A stretch of 64,000 bases of DNA from Paenibacillus glycanilyticus NBRC 16618 (GCF_004000805.1 NZ_BILY01000032.1:1-64000); one strand, 5' to 3'; counted from the first letter of the stretch, positions 42,673 to 51,822 are shown. The notes: generated by a model from the letters alone, not told the origin. Numbers and translations are program-made.

Positions 42673-44076
42673 TTACACAGCCGTATTGCTGATAACTTTC
42701 ACCGAACCGTTACTAGAAGCCGTATCAATCAACTGATTAATTTTGTTTTTTGCAGGTTCACTGAACAAATACCATTTGTCCTCAGAAGCGTCATGAAGCA
42801 AGACATCCGGGTACTGGGCCAGCTGATCATCCGGGAATGCGCGAAGCAACGAATAGATTTCGTAACGTTTCACACTGGTTCCTTTGCTATCCAAGAAGTC
42901 ATATTGCCCGTTTTTATAATACGACCCCGGCACATCCATGTTAGCCGTCCACGAATAGCTGGCAGGGGCATTAACATCGCTGCCTTTATTGTCAACAAAT
43001 GCTTTATTAATAGCTTCGTTAGTCGCATTATCTATAATTTGCTGTACGACTCCACCCATTGTCATATGGTATTCCTGTTGCAGGGCATTCACTTGCACAC
43101 CATCAATGACCAACGGCGGTGCAGTATCTGCCGTTACAGTAGAGCTGCTCTTATTGTCCGCGACTTGCTTGCTAGGCTGTTCAATCTTTTTCTTATCTGT
43201 CTCTTTAGTCGTTTCCTTAGCTTTTTCCTTAACCGGTGCCTTAGACGTTTCCTTACCTGATTGCTTAACGGATTCTTTAGACGTTTTCTTTTCGTTGTTT
43301 TCATGAAAGTACTGCAGTTTTGCGTGATAACTAATTCCGATCAGCTTTTGATCGTATCGGGAGAAGTCCATCAATGCTATTTCGCCATTCTCCCCCGTAA
43401 TTTTCACTGCGATCGTCGGATCATTGTTACTGTAACCCTGACCGTTATAGGCAACCGACTTGACTACGCCATGAACAACATCAAATTTCTCCGCTATTTT
43501 CTTTCCTAATTCCTCATACTCTTGCGGGTTTTTATCTAGCGCTTTATCAACAGCGACAGAAACTTCTTGATCCAGCTCCCTGACATAACTGATATCAAAT
43601 AAATCACCAGTAACAGAATCAACCGTGAACGTGTAAGCAAGCTTACCGTCTATCCGTACATTGGCATGCCATGTCGCACGAGGAAGTGATGTATTGCCCT
43701 TATCATATTCCATCTCAATGACCTGACCATCCAAGCTAATGCCATAGATTTCCCAAAGAGCCTTTGCGCCGATTTCAGCTGCAGCTTTATTCGTGATGTC
43801 CTTGCTGGATGGGGTTTGTGAGCTATCGCCTTGGTCAATTGCTTTAACGACATAATAGGTTGTTTTGTAACCTTCCGGTGAGCTGACTTGTCCAGCCAAT
43901 GTTAAACCGGCTGTAATACTTTCATAACTTGTAGGGGTCGTATTGACCTTTTTCAATTGGACAATCGTAGCTGCCTGTGTGAATCCTTGAAACAGTAATG
44001 CGCTGCCTCCAATGGCAACAACCGCTGCCAATATTGCTTTTCTCGATTTGAATTTTGCTAATTTCGTCCATCGCAT
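42673..44076 (-). CDS. Exported protein with PepSY-like domain and KET-rich linker
   Basis: 467 residues from ATG 44076 (AAGGAG 9 bases before; an ATG at 44100 lacks a site). A hydrophobic N-terminal segment (AILAAVVAIGGSALLFQGFTQAA) is a signal peptide or anchor. Residues ~60-260 hold PepSY/YcdB-like beta sheets (TWHANVRIDGKLAYTFTVDSVTGDLFDISYV), followed by a Lys/Glu/Thr-rich low-complexity linker (~265-320) and a C-terminal globular part. Function unknown; similar PepSY exported proteins modulate proteases or cell-wall enzymes. It lies between the histidine kinase and the deacetylase and may be a signalling partner. Confidence 0.7.
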   Translation of the reverse strand: MRWTKLAKFKSRKAILAAVVAIGGSALLFQGFTQAATIVQLKKVNTTPTSYESITAGLTLAGQVSSPEGYKTTYYVVKAIDQGDSSQTPSSKDITNKAAAEIGAKALWEIYGISLDGQVIEMEYDKGNTSLPRATWHANVRIDGKLAYTFTVDSVTGDLFDISYVRELDQEVSVAVDKALDKNPQEYEELGKKIAEKFDVVHGVVKSVAYNGQGYSNNDPTIAVKITGENGEIALMDFSRYDQKLIGISYHAKLQYFHENNEKKTSKESVKQSGKETSKAPVKEKAKETTKETDKKKIEQPSKQVADNKSSSTVTADTAPPLVIDGVQVNALQQEYHMTMGGVVQQIIDNATNEAINKAFVDNKGSDVNAPASYSWTANMDVPGSYYKNGQYDFLDSKGTSVKRYEIYSLLRAFPDDQLAQYPDVLLHDASEDKWYLFSEPAKNKINQLIDTASSNGSVKVISNTAV

Positions 44077-44154
44077 TGGAATCTTCTCCTTCATATCCAT
44101 ATTACTGAGCGTTTACAAGTAGGAGTATAGAATGGACATGTTATAAAACTTATA

Positions 44155-45561
44155 TCAAGTCATGTTGAAGTTGTAAAAAAAAACGATTGCCGTCGTTCCT
44201 TCGTCAGGTCGGCTCATAAACGTCAGCTCCGCACCATGTCGTAAAACAATCTGTTGGCAGATGGAAAGGCCTAGTCCAGCGCCCCCATCTTTACGGTTTC
44301 TAGATTTCTCCGCGCGATAGAAGGGTTCTGTAATATGCTGCAGCACTTCTGGAGTCATGCCTTTTCCATTGTCCTGAATCGAAATCTTTAGGTTGCCCGC
44401 TTCACTCGAAGCATGGACGATGATCTGTCCGCCTATGCCGCACGCCTTTATCGCATTATCGATTAAATTAATAAACAGACTTTCCAGCAAGAAAGCATCT
44501 CCTAGGATCAGATCCGTTTCTAACCGATATTCGATATGAATTTCTTTCTCCGTGATCCTACTGCTGAGTGTTCGTTCGACAGACTGGAACAAGCCGGATA
44601 CGCTTTGTGCCCCTTGAAAGATTTCGTCATGCGACAGGTTTGCCAGTTCGAGCAGTTGAGCGGCCATATTCTGCATACGTTGACTCCCCGACATAATATA
44701 CTGGATCGCATCAAGCCTATCATCTTCTGTAATAGCAACCTTTTGCAAATATTCGGCATAACCATAGATAGCAGTTAAAGGCGTCCGCAGCTCATGAGCG
44801 AAATTATCAATAAACTGCTGTTTTTTCTCTGCTGCGGTAATTAGTTCCGTCATTTGGCGCTGAATTTCCTCGGCCATGTGATTAAAGCTTCGTGCCATCT
44901 CGGAAAGCTCGTCACGCCCGGATACCGTAAGTCTTGTTTCATAGTCACCTTCCGCAATTTTACGGGAGGTATATGAAATCTGCGATAATGGCTTGAATAT
45001 GCGATTCAGCAGCAATAGAAGCCCTACAGCTAACAGCCCGGAAATGATTAAACCTATGACAAACAGCATGTTCTTCATATGCTGCCAAGTTTGAATGGCA
45101 TCCGTCGTATCGTATATATATACCAGTGTATAGGCATTATAGGGCTGTGGAAGTTTTCCCGAAACAATGACATAAGTGTGGCCGCCAGATTTTTCTATAG
45201 CGGACAGACGAGTCCCATCCTCCGGTGGTTCCAAGAAACGACTCTCTAATTCAATTTCCTGGCCATTGGAGTAAACCGATTGCTGCCCTTTATATAGCGC
45301 CAGTTTGACATTGTTATCTCCAGACAAGTAACTATACGGCTTGATCAGTGAAGCTAATGAGCTCTCAATTGTTGCTCCACGGCTTTCCACAGCATAGAAG
45401 TCCTTCGTAAGCGCTGATATGATAAAATAATGCTCACCCATGCTTCTGTCCTCTGCGCGATTGACGGTATCTTTAAAGGTCGCGACTGAAATAATGAATA
45501 TGCCAAGATTGAAGCAGAACAGAAAGAGCAATAGTGTTGTTATAAACGTTCGAAATTTCAT
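44155..45561 (-). CDS. Sensor histidine kinase with HAMP domain
   Basis: 468 residues. Membrane segments ~8-27 and ~165-188 enclose an extracellular sensor, then HAMP (FKPLSQISYTSRKIAEGDYETRLTV), HisKA with His256 (FAHELRTPLTAIYGY), and HATPase with the N-box LFINLIDNAIKAC, DNGKGMTPEVL and GLGLSICQQIVLRHG. EnvZ/PhoR-like. The end of this gene (GLGLSICQQIV...FYNFN) exists in a relic at 48921-48977, so an older second copy once lay upstream of the acylation genes. Co-transcribed with the regulator 12 bases upstream; signal unknown. Confidence 0.93.
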   Translation of the reverse strand: MKFRTFITTLLLFLFCFNLGIFIISVATFKDTVNRAEDRSMGEHYFIISALTKDFYAVESRGATIESSLASLIKPYSYLSGDNNVKLALYKGQQSVYSNGQEIELESRFLEPPEDGTRLSAIEKSGGHTYVIVSGKLPQPYNAYTLVYIYDTTDAIQTWQHMKNMLFVIGLIISGLLAVGLLLLLNRIFKPLSQISYTSRKIAEGDYETRLTVSGRDELSEMARSFNHMAEEIQRQMTELITAAEKKQQFIDNFAHELRTPLTAIYGYAEYLQKVAITEDDRLDAIQYIMSGSQRMQNMAAQLLELANLSHDEIFQGAQSVSGLFQSVERTLSSRITEKEIHIEYRLETDLILGDAFLLESLFINLIDNAIKACGIGGQIIVHASSEAGNLKISIQDNGKGMTPEVLQHITEPFYRAEKSRNRKDGGAGLGLSICQQIVLRHGAELTFMSRPDEGTTAIVFFYNFNMT

Positions 45562-45573
45562 GGGCTACTTTGC

Positions 45574-46221
45574 TTACACCTCCAGCCGATATCCCAGTTT
45601 GTAAACGGTTTTGATTCTACCTTCCAAATCCAGTTTTCTGCGCAGCTTCTGGATATGTACATCAACGGTTCTTGAATCTCCGCCGTAGTCATAACCCCAA
45701 GCAAGCTCCAACAGCTTGTCCCGGGACAACGCAATATTGCGGTTGTTTACAAGCACCTCTAACAGATCGAACTCCTTAGGCGTACATTCTACTGGAGAAT
45801 CATGCAGAAATACCTTCCTGCCTTCAAAATCGATTTTTACCCCGCCCAGCTCAAATTCTTTGCCCACCTTCTTTGTCCGCCTTAACACGGCATCCACTCG
45901 CGCCAATAATTCCAGCATCTCGAACGGTTTAACCAAATAATCATCCGCGCCTAGGGTCAGGCCCTTCACTTTATCCGCTAAGCTGCTTCGTGCCGTCAAG
46001 AAAATGGTGGGGATCTCCTGATTCCGCTTGAACACCTCGTACCCATCCATCTCAGGAAGCATAATATCCAATATCACGAGATCCACTTCCGTTCGAGACA
46101 ATTCCTGAACAGCCTCCATTCCATCAAAAACAGAAATACAGGTATGTCCCACCAATTGCAGATTTCTTCTAATTAGATCATTAATTGAAACTTCATCTTC
46201 GACAATTAAAATGGTTGCCAC
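45574..46221 (-). CDS. OmpR-family response regulator
   Basis: 215 residues from GTG 46221 (AGGTGG five bases upstream). Receiver with the acidic pair (VEDE), phosphoacceptor Asp52 (VILDIMLPEMDG), Thr in FLTAR and Lys in LVKPF; C-terminal winged HTH (VECTPKEFDLLEVLVNNRNIALSRDKLLELAWGYD... RTVDVHIQKLRRKL). PhoB/WalR-like. Paired with the kinase at 44155 and transcribed with it. Probably regulates the neighbouring polysaccharide-modification and exported-protein genes on the same strand. Confidence 0.94.
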   Translation of the reverse strand: MATILIVEDEVSINDLIRRNLQLVGHTCISVFDGMEAVQELSRTEVDLVILDIMLPEMDGYEVFKRNQEIPTIFLTARSSLADKVKGLTLGADDYLVKPFEMLELLARVDAVLRRTKKVGKEFELGGVKIDFEGRKVFLHDSPVECTPKEFDLLEVLVNNRNIALSRDKLLELAWGYDYGGDSRTVDVHIQKLRRKLDLEGRIKTVYKLGYRLEV

Positions 46222-46310
46222 TAGTTCCACCTCTTTATTAACATAGCATAACGATGTAATGAAGTTGTAAACGTGCCAGAATTATAATTTGTCAGATAAA
46301 ATAAAACGAG

Positions 46311-46378
46311 CGCCTCTCTAGACGGGGTTGCGCCAGAGGTCATTACCTCAAAACGCCCATTAGGGAGGTCGCTCTACT
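46311..46378. repeat. Relic of an IS110-family left-end leader
   Basis: GCGCCTC...GAGG-TCATTA-CCTC-AAAA...GGGAGGTCGCTCTACTTTG parallels the leader of the IS110 element at 32047-32123 in order and spacing, including the end GGAGGWCGCTCTACT. No transposase follows, so it is an orphan fragment, sitting between the response regulator and the SGNH gene. The inner hairpin stem is changed on both sides, as expected if RNA structure was once under selection. Confidence 0.55.
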
Positions 46379-46428
46379 TTGTTCAGATGTACTACTATTT
46401 CTTCCATGGCTTCTTCTGCTTTTTTATT

Positions 46429-47433
46429 TTAAGGTCTTAACCAAAGCCTAGCCACATTGCGACTAATGATGGATGCCCCTTTAGGATTAACATGGTTTGT
46501 ATCGCGGAAATCGTCTTGAAGAGTTAGGCCAGCATTGGACATAATGTAGTAAGTTCCTCCGTACAGGTCAGTGAGCGCTTTGACCTGTTGATCGAATTCG
46601 CGCTGTTGTTCCCCATATTTCTCCTTCACTGCTGTCTCAAACTCTTCGGATCTCGGAATTTTGAGTACCGTAATTTCAACCCCACGTGACTTAAGATCAG
46701 CAAGCAAACGCTGAAAGGAGTCTGCCTGCAGTCCATTCAGATCAAAGTCTTTAAACCATCGATCTGCGGTACTCTTGGCATAGCTGATGCTTTTATTTTG
46801 TGGAATAGTATACGTTTCGGCTTGAAGACCACCTGGCTGCCATTTCGGCGGAGCTTTCAGTTTGCCGGTAATGAATTGATCCAACATTTTGGACCATATT
46901 GTGCGCATGTCGAACGCTTTGGATCCCCATCCTATCAGCAATTCGCCATAATTGTTCTTGTTCATAACCTTAAACCTGTCTTTCAATCCAGCATAGTAAC
47001 GGAATTTAATATCTTCATCAATCGCACTTGAATTTAGCTGATGCTCATTCACAACGATAATCACTTTTTTAAGTGCAGGCATTTGGTTGCGATAGGTTAA
47101 GTACGTATGATAGATATCGTAAGCTTTTCCACCAGTAATACTGAAGTTAAAGAGGGAGTCTTTCTCAAGATTCGCTTCCGCTGCCATTAGATCGGGACGA
47201 AGAGCATCCAGTGACTGTGAATCACCGAATACGGCATAGGTGATGTTTTGTTTCTTCGCATGCGAGAAGGATTCCTGAAGGGTGTCCAGCTGTCCGATAA
47301 ACCCACTCGATTGTCCATAGAAATTAAGATTACGAAACACGGTCAATTCTAATGTTGTAAAGAGTATTAGCAAGATAAGAAGCCCTAGCTTATGTCGCCA
47401 GTAGCTTTTAAAATTGAAAATAAATGAATGCAT
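46429..47433 (-). CDS. SGNH-type acyl/acetyltransferase partner of MBOAT
   Basis: 334 residues from ATG 47433, after AAAGGAGAAGAG. One N-terminal membrane segment (~12-32), then an extracytoplasmic SGNH domain: the GDS block FGDSQSLDALRP near 70 and the late Asp/His block DTNHVNPKGA near 317. Similar to AlgX/AlgJ/DltD-like proteins that transfer acyl or acetyl groups handed across the membrane by an MBOAT protein. Translation overlaps the MBOAT gene end by 26 bases. O-acetylation of a secreted or wall polysaccharide is the likely job; the polymer is unknown. Confidence 0.85.
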   Translation of the reverse strand: MHSFIFNFKSYWRHKLGLLILLILFTTLELTVFRNLNFYGQSSGFIGQLDTLQESFSHAKKQNITYAVFGDSQSLDALRPDLMAAEANLEKDSLFNFSITGGKAYDIYHTYLTYRNQMPALKKVIIVVNEHQLNSSAIDEDIKFRYYAGLKDRFKVMNKNNYGELLIGWGSKAFDMRTIWSKMLDQFITGKLKAPPKWQPGGLQAETYTIPQNKSISYAKSTADRWFKDFDLNGLQADSFQRLLADLKSRGVEITVLKIPRSEEFETAVKEKYGEQQREFDQQVKALTDLYGGTYYIMSNAGLTLQDDFRDTNHVNPKGASIISRNVARLWLRP

Positions 47434-48820
47434 ACTCTTCTCCTTTGGCAAAGTACATCAGGGCCAGCAGTAACAACACATACCCTGCCCCGCGCAAAGG
47501 AAAAGGAATACGATACCAAGCTCGTCCAATTGTCTGTTCATTTTTACGCATGAAATATTCCATCACATGAAGGCCGTATAATCCAACAGCCAGCCAAAAA
47601 TACGGATGAGTAGCTATATCTACAACATTTGCTTGAAGCATTTTGCTTGTCATAAAGATCGCCATATGTAAACTGTTGGCATGGAATAGGATCCAGGTCC
47701 AGGTGACTAAATGAAAAAAGATGATAATAGCAACCAGGCGGTAAATTCGGCTTTTACGTATGATCGCAATTCGAGAGTACTTATTAATACCTAGCGTCAA
47801 TCGGTGAATGATGAGCATAAGTCCATGTATACCGCCCCATACAACAAAAGTCCACATAGCTCCGTGCCATAATCCGCTTATAACCATCGTAATCATCAGA
47901 TTGACTATCGTCCGGAAACTTCCTTTTCGATTACCGCCAAGCGAGATATAAATATAATCTCTTATCCATCTGGATAATGTCATATGCCAGCGACGCCAAA
48001 ACTCACTAGGATCACCGCTCAGATAAGGCGACTTAAAATTCTCGGCAAACTTAACCCCTAACATAACACCAAGCCCCATGGCCATATCAGTATAGGACGA
48101 AAAATCCGCATAGATGAAAAAGCTGAACAAGTACCCTGCAATCCATGAATCCGTACCATTAATGGAATAACCTTTGTTGAAGTATGCCTCAACTAATGGG
48201 GAGAGCTGATCGGCGATTACGAGCTTTTTCATAAGGCCTACTATAAACAAATAGGAACCATATTTGATCTGTGACCAGCCTAAGCTTCTCTTGTTTAAAT
48301 CGCCTAGCTGCGGGAAGAGCTCACTCCCCCTCATAATCGGCCCGGCAATTAAATGCGGGAACATGGATACGAATACCCAGAACTGTAGAAAGGAATGCTC
48401 TTGTCTAGTCTGACTTCGCCGAACATCTACTAAATACGAGATGAACTCGAATGTATAAAAGGATATGCCTAGCGGCAGCACGATGGTTGAAGCAAAATGA
48501 TCGGCTCCTGGTAAGGTAATCCCGATAAGCTTTAAATTACTTAGAGCAAACAACGAATATTTAAACAGGGCAAGATTCAGTACATTGGCGGCAATTCCTA
48601 CCCAGAATGTCCACCGCCATCCGGGCCGGCACATCAGCTTAACGATACTGAAGGTCAGCAAGCACATGGTGAAGAACAAGATAATAAAACCTTCCGGATG
48701 AACGGTATAAAAAATCGCATTAGCAGCAGCCAACCAGTATATTCTTTGCTTTGGAAATAGATAAAACGGTATTAGCAATACGATAAAAAAGACAATAAAA
48801 TTAGGTGAATAAAAAAACAT
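47408..48820 (-). CDS. MBOAT-family membrane O-acyltransferase (AlgI-like)
   Basis: 470 residues with ~11 membrane segments, RBS GCGGAGG. AlgI/DltB signatures: FIVFFIVLLIPFYLFPKQRIYWL at the start, PHLIAGPIMRGSELFPQL, FAENFKSPYLSGDPSEFWRRWHMTLSRWIRDYIYISLGGNR, and the catalytic His in SGLWHGAMWTFVVWGGIHG. It moves an acetyl (or acyl) group from the cytoplasm to its SGNH partner at 46429. With the downstream deacetylase this cluster both adds and removes groups on a cell-surface polysaccharide. Confidence 0.94.
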   Translation of the reverse strand: MFFYSPNFIVFFIVLLIPFYLFPKQRIYWLAAANAIFYTVHPEGFIILFFTMCLLTFSIVKLMCRPGWRWTFWVGIAANVLNLALFKYSLFALSNLKLIGITLPGADHFASTIVLPLGISFYTFEFISYLVDVRRSQTRQEHSFLQFWVFVSMFPHLIAGPIMRGSELFPQLGDLNKRSLGWSQIKYGSYLFIVGLMKKLVIADQLSPLVEAYFNKGYSINGTDSWIAGYLFSFFIYADFSSYTDMAMGLGVMLGVKFAENFKSPYLSGDPSEFWRRWHMTLSRWIRDYIYISLGGNRKGSFRTIVNLMITMVISGLWHGAMWTFVVWGGIHGLMLIIHRLTLGINKYSRIAIIRKSRIYRLVAIIIFFHLVTWTWILFHANSLHMAIFMTSKMLQANVVDIATHPYFWLAVGLYGLHVMEYFMRKNEQTIGRAWYRIPFPLRGAGYVLLLLALMYFAKGEEYAFIYFQF

Positions 48821-49185
48821 TCCTTACCTCCGCTTGCTCCAATAACAACAGCCGCTAATTTGGTCCTCTCTGATCCTATTTCAATAAGCAGGATATATTG
48901 GACATATTACAGAACTGTCATCAAGTTATGTTGAAGTTGTAAAAATACAATCTGCTGACAGATAGAAAGACTTAGGCATAACCTGGCAGCCATTACATTA
49001 ATACTTTCAACAACAAGCAGGCTAATGTCCGTCGCTCAGTCAACTTCTCCGGATTGCTGACTCTCTTTCCAAGAGCTCATAAAAGGATGTTCAAGATTGA
49101 TAAAACTTGCTTTAACCATCGTCCGGCGAGTCCATTGTTATGGCAGCGTTCGTAATAAAGCATCCTCCCGGAAAGCTAGTATTGA
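48821..49185. other. Intergenic region with a histidine-kinase relic
   Basis: Contains the kinase relic at 48921-48977. The rest (48980-49185) shows no open frame or recognisable motif. Confidence 0.45.
48921..48977 (-). pseudogene. Relic of a histidine kinase 3' end
   Basis: On the minus strand, LSLSICQQIV is followed after a frame change by FYNFNIT and a TGA stop at 48921-48923. The living kinase gene ends GLGLSICQQIV (65-base segment) FYNFNMT with stop at 44155. So this is a short relic of a paralogous or duplicated kinase with an internal deletion, sitting 100 bases from the MBOAT start. Confidence 0.75.
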
Positions 49186-49893
49186 TTAAGGATAATATCT
49201 CCTTGTACCATCGGAATAATGAAATGAAGTAATAGTCCAATCATTACCCTTCTTAGTCATCTCAGCTTCAATTCCGTAGCTATAGTCATAATCGCCAACA
49301 ATCCCATCTGAATGAAAGACCGCTTTAAATTTAGTAAGACTTTTATTCCATTGAATATACTCTGACTCAGGAAGACCTATTTCTACGTTATTTTTATGAA
49401 ATTGAATCCACTGTTTCTTCTTTGACATCGCATTTGTTGCAAGAGTCAATGCTTGATTATCTGTCAACGGACGAGCATAAACCGTAATGTGCTCAGAATT
49501 TCCTGTCAAAGAAGATGTATCCCATTTGATATAATCGTTCGGATAGAAGAAGTTACTTAAAGCTTTAAATTGTACATACACCGCACCATTTCTCAACAAT
49601 ACTCCATTACCAACAGTAGCATTAAAAGTCTTCCCGCCTTTAGTTAGTGAAGCAGTTTGGGTTTTCTGATTCCAATTTATTTTCACTTCAAGATATTTAT
49701 CAAGTTGTTCATCATATCTGAATAGATTATTCGTTGCCATACTACGGAGAGGGGCATATAATCTACCCTCAGAAAGCAAACCGTTTACTCCGCCATATGC
49801 ATCATAATCATCATTTGCAGCAAAAGAACTCATTGGACCAATCATTAAAGCGCCACTCATTACACTTACACATACTAATACTGTTTTCTTCAT
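49186..49893 (-). CDS. Secreted CuAO-N-domain protein of unknown function
   Basis: 235 residues from ATG 49893 (TATGGAGG upstream). Signal peptide ~1-24 (VLVCVSVMSGALMIGPMSSFAA). Residues ~35-110 match the copper-amine-oxidase N-terminal fold (EGRLYAPLRSMATNNL... VKINWNQKTQTASLT); the rest contains short beta strands with no family I recognise. Probably an extracellular surface protein. It stands alone, divergent from nothing obvious, ~365 bases after the MBOAT gene start. Confidence 0.8.
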   Translation of the reverse strand: MKKTVLVCVSVMSGALMIGPMSSFAANDDYDAYGGVNGLLSEGRLYAPLRSMATNNLFRYDEQLDKYLEVKINWNQKTQTASLTKGGKTFNATVGNGVLLRNGAVYVQFKALSNFFYPNDYIKWDTSSLTGNSEHITVYARPLTDNQALTLATNAMSKKKQWIQFHKNNVEIGLPESEYIQWNKSLTKFKAVFHSDGIVGDYDYSYGIEAEMTKKGNDWTITSFHYSDGTRRYYP

Positions 49894-50107
49894 TTCAACC
49901 TCCATAATTTTACAGTTAAGCAGAATATAATGCCATATTCAGGTCCACCCTCTATCATTTCTTCGAGTACGTACCAGCATTTTGAGGTACAAGTAGCCGT
50001 TTTCTTGCCCTGCATAATCTGCTTAACCAATCGTTCATCCAATTCATCTCTTCCCCCAAAGGTGCATCTGTTTCAAACGGGGAGAATTGTAATCAGTGTT
50101 TCATTTT

Positions 50108-50422
50108 TTATTCTCCTTTTTCGAAACAAAGATTAACCGTTCTTCCTCTTGAGCGAGTTCGATGCATTACATTCCTCGGGATGGTGTAGACATCGCCAGG
50201 ATGCAACGTGACCGTTTCCTCATCCAAGTCAATGAACAAAACACCCTCAATAACAAGGAACATTTCATCCGTATCTTCATGCTTATGCCAGTGGAACTCT
50301 CCATCAATGACCGCTGCTCTAAGGACATGATCATTAACCTCATTAACAACAAAGTTGGTATACTCTCTAATGTTTTTGGTTGCTTCAAAAAGATTAATTT
50401 TTTTCCTTTGTGCGTGTACCAT
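50108..50422 (-). CDS. Cupin-domain protein
   Basis: 104 residues from ATG 50422 (AAGGATGGACAGC upstream). Single cupin: GEFHWHKHEDTDEMFLVIEGVLFIDL (metal-binding HxH...E) and VTLHPGDVYTIPRNVMHRTRSRG. Small cupins may bind metal or a carboxylic ligand, or act as isomerases. Divergent from the LysR gene, whose start is 264 bases away, and so perhaps its target. Substrate unknown. Confidence 0.88.
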   Translation of the reverse strand: MVHAQRKKINLFEATKNIREYTNFVVNEVNDHVLRAAVIDGEFHWHKHEDTDEMFLVIEGVLFIDLDEETVTLHPGDVYTIPRNVMHRTRSRGRTVNLCFEKGE

Positions 50423-50685
50423 TCTGCTGTCCATCCTTGTTTTTATTTATATTTACTTAAGTAACTAATCAAATAACTATTTTGCATGATGAATTTCTTC
50501 TACTGCAATAGTTGAAGTATGATGGTAACTGTGAACGGTTATGATTATAGACACGTATCACTTCATCCTTTTATCTTTGATCTGCTGCAGCATATGACCA
50601 TAATACCGTTGTCTTCAATACTTGTATAACTCAAATTATATATTGCATGATCTCTATTCTTAATCGTTCAATCGCGAGGTGTATT

Positions 50686-51540
50686 ATGGATATATCGCAA
50701 TTAGAGGCTTTTCTTTCGATTTGTCATACCCTTAACTTCACTAAATCTTCGGAGCATCTTCACATTTCACAATCTGCTATTACGGCAAGAATCAAGACGC
50801 TGGAAGCATCAATTGGCAAAAACTTGTTTGTTAGAGATAATCGTAATGTGAGCTTAACGCAGGCGGGCATTTCTTTTCTGCCCTACGCTGAGAGGATGCT
50901 TCGGTTATTTGAGGAGAGTAAATACGGAATTTCGGAGCAGTATGCCAACCATATTAGTTTTGGTGGCCCTGGGCCAATATGGCAGAATCGTTATTTAGAC
51001 AATATCATTGCCTTTAGAGAAACACATCCTGAAGTAGCTGTTAAATTTTTCACCTACCTCGAAAATGATTATATGGTGAGAAATCTGCTGCTCGACGGAA
51101 GTATTCATATTGCAGTAAGATATGAACCGCCCGAGCACCCGAGGGTTACGAATATTCCTTTATTCGAGGATGAGATCTTACTCGTATCAGCTGAAAAAGG
51201 CCTAAAAGTAAGTAAAGATGATCTATCCACAACCCAGTATTGTCATGTCGGTTTTAAGGATCCAAAATGGTTTACCGACCTTGTAGGACCAAGCTATGTG
51301 CCATCCCTTCAGTTGGATCATGCGGGTCTTATCATTAATTTGCTTTTGCGAGGAGGCATATTTGCTTTCTCGACCAGGACTATGCTCCAGCCCTTTCTTG
51401 ATGAGAAGAAGCTTTTTGTTGTCGAGAATGACTTTCCTATCCCACGTTTTGTGGCCTATGTCAGCTATTTGACGGAGAACGAGGAGCATCCTAGTGTCAA
51501 GCTAGCCTTAAGTATGCTCGTCGATTCTACACAAAACTAA
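50686..51540 (+). CDS. LysR-family transcriptional regulator
   Basis: 284 residues from ATG 50686 (GAGGTGTATT upstream; the ATG at 50647 lacks a ribosome site). N-terminal HTH MDISQLEAFLSICHTLNFTKSSEHLHISQSAITARIKTLEASIGKNLF; C-terminal co-inducer domain of the CysL/YwfK type. Probably regulates the divergent cupin gene. Inducer not deducible. An inverted-repeat terminator-like region follows (51594-51639). Confidence 0.9.
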   Translation: MDISQLEAFLSICHTLNFTKSSEHLHISQSAITARIKTLEASIGKNLFVRDNRNVSLTQAGISFLPYAERMLRLFEESKYGISEQYANHISFGGPGPIWQNRYLDNIIAFRETHPEVAVKFFTYLENDYMVRNLLLDGSIHIAVRYEPPEHPRVTNIPLFEDEILLVSAEKGLKVSKDDLSTTQYCHVGFKDPKWFTDLVGPSYVPSLQLDHAGLIINLLLRGGIFAFSTRTMLQPFLDEKKLFVVENDFPIPRFVAYVSYLTENEEHPSVKLALSMLVDSTQN

Positions 51541-51593
51541 AAGCCGCATGTGCTGCTACTTCTACTTATTTTCGGATGTTATAATCACGGGGC

Positions 51594-51743
51594 TGTATAG
51601 AAGTTCTTGTCTTGAGCTCACGACAAGAACTTCTATACAAAGAATAAAAAAAGCCGCTGGGAAGCGACTTCCGTTGTATACATGTTCTTGTCGTCCGACA
51701 AATCTCTCTAGAACAACATCTGACGACAAGAACTTCTATACAA
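51594..51743. repeat. Nested inverted repeats, MITE-like
   Basis: Perfect 18-bp arms TGTATAGAAGTTCTTGTC (51594-51611) and its complement (51622-51639), then a second hairpin with 22-bp arms 51674-51695 and 51722-51743 (TTGTATACATGTTCTTGTCGTC, two mismatches). All four arms share the core AAGTTCTTGTC. This is repeated three to four times in 150 bp, either a double terminator after LysR or a small mobile repeat. Confidence 0.65.
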
Positions 51744-51822
51744 ATAAAGTAATGAAGCTGCCGATCGTGTCGGCAGCTTCGTCCTGGTTGCTTAATTGAA
51801 CTAACGTATCCCGTTAGTTCAA
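51744..51822. repeat. Dispersed hairpin repeat, copy R6
   Basis: AGTAATGAAGCTGCCGATCGTGTCGGCAGCTTC hairpin followed by ATTGAACTAACGTATCCCGTTAGTTCAA, the fullest copy of the family. Confidence 0.6.

Noticed and set aside
51594..51743. CRISPR array
   Set aside because: The repeated arms are inverted, unevenly spaced and form hairpins; no regular spacers or cas genes are present.
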